DNA from: Endomicrobium sp.
GTDB lineage: Bacteria > Elusimicrobiota > Endomicrobiia > Endomicrobiales > Endomicrobiaceae
Reading direction: 5' to 3'
Length of the DNA stretch: 5,796 nucleotides
Assembly (NCBI GenBank): GCA_031277075.1
Contig: JAISLV010000106.1
Location: forward strand, 1 to 5,796
Shown here: positions 1 to 5,103 of the stretch, in pieces
How positions within the stretch are numbered: the first letter of the stretch is position 1
Layout: each line of letters opens with the position of its first letter
Notes under the pieces: generated by a model
What the model was told of the DNA's origin: nothing
The model's input: the letters and a program-made list of their open reading frames with translations, nothing else
Databases searched by the model: none
Made by a program: the position numbers and the translations under genes

Positions 1-86
1 CAGCAATCATAGAAATTGCGGGGCAAGAGTATATAGCTAAACCAGCAATTGATATTAAAACGCAAAAACTTGTAAAAATGTTGTAA
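1..86 (+). pseudogene. Fragment resembling the N-terminus of ribosomal protein L21
   Basis: A plus-strand frame entering from the left edge (codons from position 3) ends at TAA 84-86 after 27 residues. It begins AIIEIAG and continues through QEY, KP and QKL. Aligned without gaps to the start of bacterial L21 (bL21, pattern YAIIxxGGKQYxV...G...I..KL) it keeps the AII, the Gly and the terminal KL in register, where real L21 would continue for about 75 more residues. A second frame (92-136) reads VVTKAGKSGIILASL, which could be the next L21 stretch after a frameshift and an in-frame TGA; this is weaker. The codon before the first Ala is xCA, not the usual Tyr. Because L21 is essential, an intact copy would have to exist elsewhere. 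Alternatively this is simply the C-terminus of an unrelated gene. The identification is from remembered family sequence only. Confidence 0.33.
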
Positions 87-126
87 CTTGAGTGGTCACC
101 AAAGCGGGAAAGTCAGGTATTATTTT

Positions 127-146
127 GGCGTCTCTAAAAACCTATA
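127..146. repeat. Solitary copy of the palindromic element's terminus
   Basis: Positions 127-146 read GGCGTCTCTAAAAACCTATA. This matches 19 of 20 bases with the minus-strand reading of the right end of the 164-bp element (4463-4482), the only difference being C for T at the third base. The match stops after CTATA, and no opposite inverted end is found nearby, so this is a lone end: a relic of a deleted copy, or a copy of only the terminal motif. It lies just downstream of the holA stop codon and directly after the L21-like fragment. Confidence 0.7.
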
Positions 147-159
147 TTTTTTAAGGTTT
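138..159 (-). terminator. Weak hairpin at the end of holA
   Basis: Read leftward, AAACCT (159-154) can pair with AGGTTT (143-138) around a 10-nt AT-rich loop containing the holA stop codon, and the 3' arm runs into a short T tract (140-136). The stem is only 6 bp and AT-rich, so it is a poor intrinsic terminator. Half of it is supplied by the solitary repeat end, so the repeat may contribute to 3'-end formation of the leuS-lptE-holA transcript. Confidence 0.25.
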
Positions 160-1173
160 ACACACAAACAAAATAACTTTTTCAAAAGCGGAAAATGCGT
201 CCGACGAGCCGGTTTTTATCGCTATGTCGGCTTTCAAAACCGATTTCATATCGTTTTTTAATTTAGCTAGGCTGCGCTTTTTAAGATTGTCAAAAAATGC
301 GCCCGCAAAATAATTGTGTATCCGCAAAGCCGACGCCGTTTCGCTTTCGCCCATACCGCGTTCCTCAAGCATGCTTTTTGCGTTGAGCATTTTTCTAATT
401 GCAGAACTTATAGCTGAAAGTATTATAACGGGTTCTTCGCCTTCTGAAATCAGTTTTTCTAAAACGAACAAAGCCTTTTTTACGTCGCGGCTCTCTAAAT
501 GCGAAGAAAGAGCGTAGACGTTTGTCTCTTTGTCGTAGCCGCTTATAAGCTCTAAATCTTCCAAAGTTATATTTTTCTTATCTTTTCCGACAAATAAAGA
601 CAATTTTTCTATCTCCTGCGAAATGTTTAACAAACTCGTTCCGCTGTCGTCAAGTATGCGCGCGATTACGTCGTAAGAAACGTTCTTTCCTCTTTTTGCA
701 AACTCTTTTTTTATGAAATCCCTCGTCTCGCTTTCATATTGTTTTCGGCAATCCGCAAAAACGCAAAACTTAGACGAGGAACAAGCCGAAATAAGCTCTT
801 TTCTCTTTGCGACAGTTTCTTTTTTATACGCGCCGTTATAAATAAAAATAAGAGAAGAAGTTTCTATTGGATTAGAAACGTAGTCCGCAAACCTTTGGGC
901 GTCGTCGGCTTTCATTTTGTTTGCCCCTTTTACTATTATTACTCTTCTCTCGCTTAAAAAAGGGAGCGTCTGCAAAGCGTTAAAAACGTCTTCCGACGAC
1001 ATTTCGCCCGCATAAAAAATTTCTTTATTTAAATCGTCTGCGGCAATCAGCTTTTCGGTTTTTTCAAGGCATAAATCAATAAGATAAGATTCTTCGCCCG
1101 CAAACATATAGACGGGCGAAACTTTTTTGGCGGATATAAGTTTGTCAAAATCTTGAATTTTTATTATGGTCAT
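151..1173 (-). CDS. holA: DNA polymerase III delta subunit (HolA)
   Basis: The delta subunit is the clamp-loader wrench: it binds the beta sliding clamp and opens it while the tau/gamma-delta-delta' complex loads it on primed DNA in the cytoplasm. Numbered from ATG 1173 the protein has 340 residues, the normal length for the family. The N-terminal AAA+-like domain opens with the typical PVYMFAGEESYLI (20-32). The stretch LPFLSERRVIIVKGA (70-84) corresponds to the conserved LPFFSEKRLVVV segment of the clamp-interacting domain. The middle holds the helical part (ILDDSGTSLLNISQEIEKLSLF) typical of delta domain II. The C-terminal part is all-helical, as in the collar domain. The frame extends five codons further to TTG 1188, but ATG 1173 gives a family-like N-terminus (MTIIKIQDFDKL); neither start has a clear Shine-Dalgarno. 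The gene follows lptE by 18 nt, the classic leuS-lptE-holA order, so it is presumably co-transcribed. Confidence 0.93.
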   Translation of the reverse strand: MTIIKIQDFDKLISAKKVSPVYMFAGEESYLIDLCLEKTEKLIAADDLNKEIFYAGEMSSEDVFNALQTLPFLSERRVIIVKGANKMKADDAQRFADYVSNPIETSSLIFIYNGAYKKETVAKRKELISACSSSKFCVFADCRKQYESETRDFIKKEFAKRGKNVSYDVIARILDDSGTSLLNISQEIEKLSLFVGKDKKNITLEDLELISGYDKETNVYALSSHLESRDVKKALFVLEKLISEGEEPVIILSAISSAIRKMLNAKSMLEERGMGESETASALRIHNYFAGAFFDNLKKRSLAKLKNDMKSVLKADIAIKTGSSDAFSAFEKVILFVCKP

Positions 1174-1191
1174 CTGGTTAAAAGACAAGCG

Positions 1192-1743
1192 TTATAGCGG
1201 AATTTTCTTTTCCGACGCGCTAGTTACAGAACCGAACCCTTTAATAGTTCTTTTGACGATATTTCTTGAGAGTTTTTCCCAAATAATATCTCTGGCTTCC
1301 TCTTCCGTCATACCTTCGCCCATTGAGCCTTTAGTGGCGTCCAAATATATTTGAATTCCTTCCAAATTAGGCTCTGTCCATAAAGTTACGTTGTTTCCCC
1401 TGTCAATAAACGAAACGCTGATTATTATCCACAGCTTGTATTGCTCTACGACCATATTTGCGTCGTAAGTTAAAGGCTGCAAAATATATTTTTTGATTTC
1501 AACCGACATAATTCCGTCAGCTTCGGCTTCTGTGTTCACAAGAGAAAGGCGACCGTCGCGCATTATTTCGTCCACGAGCGCGTTTAGGAATTTTGTCTCA
1601 AGCCCGAATTGATTTGTTTTGTTTATAAACGGTCTTACGTAAATATTTTTTATATGCTCGGGCAAAATCTGCGGAGCTGGGTCGTAGACCGCAGCGCAAG
1701 AGGCTAAAACAAAAACAGAAAATAATAAAAACAATTTTTTCAT
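1192..1743 (-). CDS. lptE: LPS-assembly lipoprotein LptE
   Basis: LptE is the outer-membrane lipoprotein that plugs the LptD beta-barrel and helps deliver lipopolysaccharide to the cell surface. The 183-residue product starts with a lipoprotein signal: KK at 2-3, a hydrophobic core at 4-13 and the lipobox LASC with the lipidated Cys16. The +2 residue is Ala, not the Asp that retains lipoproteins in the inner membrane, so an outer-membrane location is expected. The mature part carries the LptE-type core: IYVRPFINKT (34-43), GLE, a helix ending DGRLSLVN (63-70), EADGIMSVEIKKYI (74-87) and QYKLWIIISVSFID (101-114). The C-terminal 60 residues are less conserved. A good Shine-Dalgarno (AAGGA, six bases before ATG 1743) fixes the start. 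It lies 19 nt after leuS and 18 nt before holA. Sequence identity in this family is low, so the name rests on motif pattern plus the conserved leuS-lptE-holA context. Confidence 0.87.
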   Translation of the reverse strand: MKKLFLLFSVFVLASCAAVYDPAPQILPEHIKNIYVRPFINKTNQFGLETKFLNALVDEIMRDGRLSLVNTEAEADGIMSVEIKKYILQPLTYDANMVVEQYKLWIIISVSFIDRGNNVTLWTEPNLEGIQIYLDATKGSMGEGMTEEEARDIIWEKLSRNIVKRTIKGFGSVTSASEKKIPL

Positions 1744-1762
1744 AGACGTTCCTTTTTGTCCG

Positions 1763-4219
1763 TCATTTTACAACAATTGTAACAATTCTTGCTTTGACGT
1801 ATATGAACTTTATTATCCGCTTGTCCTTGAGCTGCGGCGATATTTTTTCGTCGGCTTGCGCGGCGTTTTTTACGTCTTCTTCCGAAGCGTCTGCGGAAAC
1901 TATAATTTTTCCTCTAATTTTGCCGTTAATCTGCACGGGCAGTTCAACGTTGTCTTGTTTTATAAATTTTTCGTCGTAAGACGGCCAAGAGGCTGACGAT
2001 ACGAAACTTTTATTGCCCATTATTTCCCAAATTTCTTCGCATAAATGCGGCGTAAAAGGCGACATCAGCAAAATTACGGCTTTATACGCCTCTTTTGAAA
2101 TTCCGCCGTCGTTTGAGTGAAATTTATACGAATACAAAGCGTTCACAAGCTCCATTACCGCAGAAATTGCCGTATTAAACTGAAACTCTTTTTCAATATC
2201 TGAACCGACTTTTTTTATTGTGTAATGAGTTATCCTAAGCAAATCGGCTTTATCTTTCTCAGAAGGCGTATTGTCGGACTTTGTATTTACCAAATCGTAA
2301 AGACGCCAAATTCTGTTGATAAATCTAAAACAGCCTTCAACGCCGTCCGAAGACCATTCAAGCTGTTTTTGCGGAGGCGCGGCAAACAAAATAAAAAGTC
2401 TTGCGGTGTCCGCGCCGTATTTTTCAATTATCTCGTCCGGGCTTACTATATTTCCGCGCGATTTAGACATTGCGCTTCCGCCCAAAGTGACCATCCCTTG
2501 CGTCAAAAGATTTATAAAAGGTTCGCCGTCTTTTACCATTCCCAAATCTCTCATAGCCTTATACCAAAAACGCGAATATATCAAATGCATACATGCATGC
2601 TCAATACCGCCGACATATTGGTCAACGGGCATCCAATAATTTACAATGTCGGAACTAAAAGGCGCGCCGTCGTTTTTTGCGTCGCAATATCTTGCGTAAT
2701 ACCAAGACGAATCTACGAAAGTGTCCATAGTGTCGGTTTCTCTTTGCGACGGCGCGCCGCATTTTGGACATTTTGCGTTTAAGAAATTTTTGCTGGTTTT
2801 AAGCGGCGACTCGCCCGAACCCGTAAACTCCGCGTCTTCTGGCAGTCTAACGGGCAAATCTTTCTCGGCGACGGGAACGCATCCGCAGTTTGGACAATGT
2901 ATAAACGGTATAGGCGTTCCCCAATATCTTTGACGGGAAACAAGCCAGTCTTTCAATTTAAAGTTTATCGTTTTTTTGCCAAATCCGCGTTTCTCAACCC
3001 ACCGGCTTACTATGTTAAAAGCGTCCGTTGTTTTTATTCCATTAAACTGCCGCGAATTTACTAAAACGCCTTCGTCTTCAAACGCTTTTTGGGCTACGGA
3101 AGAATTTTCCCCTTTAATCACTTCTATTATCTCAACGCCGTGTTTTTTTGCAAAATCATAATCTCTTTGGTCGTGCGCAGGAACAGCCATTATCGCGCCC
3201 GTTCCGTAACCCGTTAAGACGTAGTCTGCGGCAAAAATAGGAATTGTTTTTTCGTTGACGGGATTTACAGCAAAAACGCCTTCTAAACGGACGCCCGTTT
3301 TTTCTTTGCTCTGAGAACGTTCTATATTTGATTTTGAAGCGGAAGCCGCGATATATTTTTCAACTTCGCCGAAATTTGTAATTTTATCTTTAAGTTCGCC
3401 GATTATTTCGTGTTCGGGCGCAACGACCATAAACGTCGCTCCAAAAAGCGTGTCTGGACGGGTAGTGAAGATTTTTAATTTTTTTTCTAGCAGCCCGCCG
3501 GATTTTTGCTCGACTATGTCAAAATCCACTTCGGCGCCGTTTGATTTGCCTATCCAATTTTTTTGCATAGACAAAACCTGTTCTGGCCACCCTTTGAGAT
3601 ATTTATGCCCTTCAAGCAATTCGTCGGCGTAATCCGTAATTTTTATAAACCATTGCTCAAGTTCTCTCTGCTGCGTAATAGAAGAACAGCGCCAGCATTT
3701 GCCCTCTGACACTTGCTCGTTTGCCAAAACAGTTTGGCAAGACGGACACCAGTTGACGTTTGCGTTTTTCCTAAAAACTAAACCTTTTTCCCACATTTTT
3801 ATAAAAATATATTGATTCCATTTATAATATTCAGGGTCGCAGGTGGCAATTTCTCTGTCCCAATCGTAAGATAAGCCCAAAAGTTTCAGTTGTTGCCTCA
3901 TGCGGGCGATATTTTGTTTTGTCCATTTGGCGGGATGGATTTTATTCTTAATCGCGGCGTTTTCCGCAGGAAGCCCGAAAGCGTCCCAGCCCATCGGGTG
4001 AATTACGTTTTTGCCTTTCATTTTATGAAATCTCGCAAAAACGTCGCCTATGCCGTAATTGCGCACATGCCCCATATGCAAGTTCCCCGACGGGTAAGGA
4101 AGCATTACAAGGCAATAATACTTTTCTTTGCCGTAGTCTTTTGCCGCTTTAAAAGTTCCGTCGTCAGCCCAGCGTTTCCGCCATTTTTTTTCAATTTCGC
4201 AATGGTTATACTCTAACAT
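1763..4219 (-). CDS. leuS: Leucyl-tRNA synthetase (LeuRS), class Ia
   Basis: LeuRS charges tRNA-Leu with leucine in the cytoplasm and hydrolyses mischarged tRNA. Numbered from ATG 4219 the protein has 818 residues, close to the family norm. In order: HIGH signature HMGH at 48-51; a zinc-binding CPSC...CWRC pair (158-178); the CP1 editing domain with TTRPDTLFGATFMV (252-265) and GTGAIMAVPAHDQRDYDFA (339-357), including the HDQRD motif with the Asp that recognises the amino group; a second Cys pair set, HCPNC (441-445) and CPKC (484-487); DTMDTFVDSSWYYARY (496-511); the KMSKS loop as AMSKS (583-587); and the C-terminal VQINGKIRGKI (762-772) ending KFIYVKARIVTIVV. The longer frame begins at GTG 4258, but that codon lies directly against the -10 box, while ATG 4219 has AAGGA seven bases upstream and gives a typical LeuRS N-terminus (MLEYNHCEIEKKW). 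It is the first gene of the leftward leuS-lptE-holA group. Confidence 0.97.
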   Translation of the reverse strand: MLEYNHCEIEKKWRKRWADDGTFKAAKDYGKEKYYCLVMLPYPSGNLHMGHVRNYGIGDVFARFHKMKGKNVIHPMGWDAFGLPAENAAIKNKIHPAKWTKQNIARMRQQLKLLGLSYDWDREIATCDPEYYKWNQYIFIKMWEKGLVFRKNANVNWCPSCQTVLANEQVSEGKCWRCSSITQQRELEQWFIKITDYADELLEGHKYLKGWPEQVLSMQKNWIGKSNGAEVDFDIVEQKSGGLLEKKLKIFTTRPDTLFGATFMVVAPEHEIIGELKDKITNFGEVEKYIAASASKSNIERSQSKEKTGVRLEGVFAVNPVNEKTIPIFAADYVLTGYGTGAIMAVPAHDQRDYDFAKKHGVEIIEVIKGENSSVAQKAFEDEGVLVNSRQFNGIKTTDAFNIVSRWVEKRGFGKKTINFKLKDWLVSRQRYWGTPIPFIHCPNCGCVPVAEKDLPVRLPEDAEFTGSGESPLKTSKNFLNAKCPKCGAPSQRETDTMDTFVDSSWYYARYCDAKNDGAPFSSDIVNYWMPVDQYVGGIEHACMHLIYSRFWYKAMRDLGMVKDGEPFINLLTQGMVTLGGSAMSKSRGNIVSPDEIIEKYGADTARLFILFAAPPQKQLEWSSDGVEGCFRFINRIWRLYDLVNTKSDNTPSEKDKADLLRITHYTIKKVGSDIEKEFQFNTAISAVMELVNALYSYKFHSNDGGISKEAYKAVILLMSPFTPHLCEEIWEIMGNKSFVSSASWPSYDEKFIKQDNVELPVQINGKIRGKIIVSADASEEDVKNAAQADEKISPQLKDKRIIKFIYVKARIVTIVVK

Positions 4220-4226
4220 TGAAATA

Positions 4227-4231
4227 TCCTT
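4227..4231 (-). promoter_or_regulatory. Shine-Dalgarno deciding the leuS start
   Basis: On the minus strand AAGGA lies seven bases (TATTTCA) before ATG 4219. No comparable site precedes GTG 4258, where the upstream bases are the promoter -10 box. This places the leuS start at 4219. Confidence 0.75.
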
Positions 4232-4258
4232 GCTTTCATTATTTTTTTTAGATGACAC

Positions 4259-4267
4259 ATTATAGCA
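4259..4267 (-). promoter_or_regulatory. Extended -10 promoter for leuS-lptE-holA
   Basis: The minus strand reads TGCTATAAT, a consensus extended -10 (TGN-TATAAT). Transcription would start near 4252, giving a leader of about 33 nt before ATG 4219. At 17-bp spacing the -35 position (4282-4287) is only TTATTT, consistent with dependence on the extended -10. A TTGACC at 4293-4288 is 23 bp away, too far for normal spacing. No other promoter-like site was noticed ahead of lptE or holA. Confidence 0.65.
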
Positions 4268-4319
4268 AAAAGCGCGTCTAAAAATAAGGTCAAATCATTT
4301 AAAAAAGCCGACTGCTATT

Positions 4320-4483
4320 GGGTGTCTCTAAAAACCCTAACGCCCGTCCTTGCCGCGTCTTTTGCGGCATTTCTACATCAGAAAATTTGTCCGTCCTTGC
4401 TCTTAGGACGCCCTTCATTTTCTTCTTTGAACTGCCGCAAAATCCACAGCAATTACGAACATTATAGGTTTTTAGAGACACCC
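4320..4483. repeat. 164-bp palindromic MITE-like element
   Basis: The element is bounded by perfect 17-bp terminal inverted repeats, GGGTGTCTCTAAAAACC (4320-4336) and its complement (4467-4483). Inside are three more perfect, fully nested inverted repeats: TTTTGCGGCA (4360-4369) with 4433-4442, AGAAAAT (4380-4386) with 4417-4423, and CGTCCT (4392-4397) with 4405-4410. A 10-bp direct repeat CCGTCCTTGC occurs at 4344 and 4391. The segments 4339-4357 and 4445-4463 also pair at 17 of 19 positions if G:U is allowed in minus-strand RNA. ATT flanks both ends (4317-4319, 4484-4486), possibly a 3-bp target duplication. There is no transposase. One minus frame is open through the element, but it starts with GTG inside the terminal repeat and looks incidental. 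A MITE-like repeat or a structured-RNA repeat (REP/RUP-like in style) are the best descriptions. It sits just upstream of the leuS promoter. Confidence 0.82.
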
Positions 4484-4519
4484 ATTAGTAGTTGCCGTTA
4501 AGTCTTTAAATAATTAAAA

Positions 4520-4550
4520 GACGTTGCGGCGGGCAGCGTCGTTGTTTCTT
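4520..4550 (+). terminator. Hairpin with T-rich tail, intrinsic terminator-like
   Basis: GACGTTGC (4520-4527) pairs with GCAGCGTC (4533-4540) as an 8-bp stem with one U:G wobble around the loop GGCGG, followed by a T-rich stretch GTTGTTTCTTTTT (4541-4553). On the minus strand the same stem (with a C-A mismatch) is followed by TTTTAATTATTT, so it could work in both directions. No rightward gene ends upstream, so it would insulate rrf2 from stray transcription or end a transcript from the palindromic element. Confidence 0.5.
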
Positions 4551-4559
4551 TTTGCGTAT

Positions 4560-4588
4560 AAAACAAAGAGCGGCTCATTGTTTTTTTT
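4560..4588 (+). promoter_or_regulatory. Dyad overlapping the rrf2 -35 box
   Basis: AAAACAA (4560-4566) pairs with TTGTTTT (4578-4584), then an A-A mismatch, GAG with CTC, and the loop CGG. Eight T residues span 4581-4588, so as RNA it resembles an intrinsic terminator. As DNA it is a dyad of about 25 bp whose right arm contains the -35 hexamer TTGTTT. That would suit an operator for a dimeric repressor, plausibly the Rrf2 protein itself. Sequence alone does not separate the two readings. Confidence 0.45.
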
Positions 4589-4606
4589 ATACCTATAATA
4601 TATAAT
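4578..4606 (+). promoter_or_regulatory. Sigma70-type promoter for rrf2-patB
   Basis: TTGTTT (4578-4583), a 17-bp spacer and a consensus TATAAT (4601-4606) predict a start near 4613, with a 20-nt leader. A second TATAAT lies at 4594-4599 but has no -35 at usable spacing. The imperfectly unique AT palindrome AATAT-ATA-ATATT (4597-4609) covers the -10. Confidence 0.7.
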
Positions 4607-4621
4607 ATTTAAAATGCCAAT

Positions 4622-4626
4622 GGAGG
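4622..4626 (+). promoter_or_regulatory. Strong Shine-Dalgarno of rrf2
   Basis: GGAGG ends six bases before ATG 4633, fixing the start of the Rrf2-family gene. It is the strongest ribosome-binding site in the window. Confidence 0.85.
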
Positions 4627-4632
4627 TAAAAA

Positions 4633-5076
4633 ATGAGAATTTCGGCAAAAACCAGATATGGGTTGTCAGTGATGATAAGTATTGCTCAAAAATATAATAC
4701 CGGCGAAATTATAACTGTAATTAGTTTATCGGAAAAGCTGAAAATTTCAAAAATATATTTGGAGCAGGTTTTTTCTCTTCTCAAAAGAGCCGACCTTGTA
4801 ATTTCCGTAAAAGGTTCGCAGGGCGGATACCGTCTTGCTAAAGACCCGAAAAAAATCACCGCTTACGATATTGTATATTCAATAGAAAACGCTTTGTTTG
4901 AAAAAACGGCGGAAACTGTGCTTGAAAAAAGTCCCGCGATAGAAAAAACGATGCAGGACGTTTTTGAAAAAATTGACGGCAACATAAAGCAGACGCTTGA
5001 AAAAATTACTTTGGCAAATTTAGTAAGCGAAAGCGAAAAGAATTCTTCGCAAGACGGATATATGTTTTATTTATAG
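4633..5076 (+). CDS. Rrf2-family transcriptional regulator, no Fe-S cysteines
   Basis: Rrf2 proteins are small dimeric winged-helix DNA-binding regulators (IscR, NsrR, CymR, RsrR). This 147-residue protein has the family opening MRISAKTRYGLSVMISIA (1-18), a helix-turn-helix with VISLSEKLKISKIYLEQVFSLLKRADLV (29-56) and the wing SVKGSQGGYRLAKDP (58-72), followed by the KITAYDIVYSIE dimerisation-helix start (74-85). It contains no cysteine at all, so it cannot ligate a cluster in the way IscR or NsrR do with three cysteines around residues 90-105. That makes it more like CymR, which senses cysteine status through CysK in Firmicutes; this function is inferred, not shown. The strong promoter and GGAGG site support ATG 4633. 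It precedes a C-S lyase gene by 27 nt, fitting local control of sulfur amino-acid metabolism and probable autoregulation through the upstream dyad. Confidence 0.9.
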   Translation: MRISAKTRYGLSVMISIAQKYNTGEIITVISLSEKLKISKIYLEQVFSLLKRADLVISVKGSQGGYRLAKDPKKITAYDIVYSIENALFEKTAETVLEKSPAIEKTMQDVFEKIDGNIKQTLEKITLANLVSESEKNSSQDGYMFYL

Positions 5077-5095
5077 GGCGTCTATACTAGACTCC
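5077..5095 (+). other. Small hairpin between rrf2 and the C-S lyase gene
   Basis: GGCGTCTA (5077-5084) pairs with TAGACTCC (5088-5095) in 7 of 8 positions around the loop TAC. It begins immediately after the rrf2 stop codon and ends nine bases before the next ATG. There is no T tract, so it is not a standard terminator. It could tune readthrough or translation, or hide the start region of the next gene, which has no visible Shine-Dalgarno. The left arm resembles the repeat terminus (9 of 11 bases with GGGTGTCTCTA, counting from 5076), possibly by chance. Confidence 0.4.
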
Positions 5096-5103
5096 TTAAA
5101 ATT

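Noticed and set aside
2225..2782. Long plus-strand open frame opposite leuS
   Set aside because: It lies entirely antisense to the confidently identified LeuRS catalytic region and its translation is rich in Arg and Cys with no recognisable domain; a shadow of leuS codon use.
4271..4288. CGCGTCTAAAAATAAGG near the leuS promoter as a third copy of the repeat end
   Set aside because: It resembles GGCGTCTCTAAAAACC only after a 2-base gap and several mismatches; too weak to separate from AT-rich chance similarity.
4288..4293. TTGACC on the minus strand as the -35 box of leuS
   Set aside because: It is 23 bp from the TATAAT, beyond the normal 16-19 bp spacing; the extended -10 explains the promoter better.
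4299..4481. A 60-residue minus-strand open frame with an NCCGFC motif running through the palindromic element
   Set aside because: It starts with GTG inside the terminal repeat without a ribosome site, its sequence is dictated by the palindrome, and its end runs out into flanking sequence. More likely an incidental open frame than a gene, though it could be annotated as a repeated hypothetical protein.
4320..4483. CRISPR or tandem repeat array
   Set aside because: Only inverted repeats and one 10-bp direct repeat occur; there are no regularly spaced direct repeats with spacers.
4633..5076. Assignment of the Rrf2 protein as IscR or NsrR
   Set aside because: No cysteine is present in the protein, so the three-cysteine cluster-binding site is absent, and no isc or NO-related genes are nearby.
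5083..5088. TATACT as a separate -10 box for patB
   Set aside because: No reasonable -35 is present about 17 bp upstream, and the hexamer is inside the hairpin loop and arms; transcription from the rrf2 promoter suffices.
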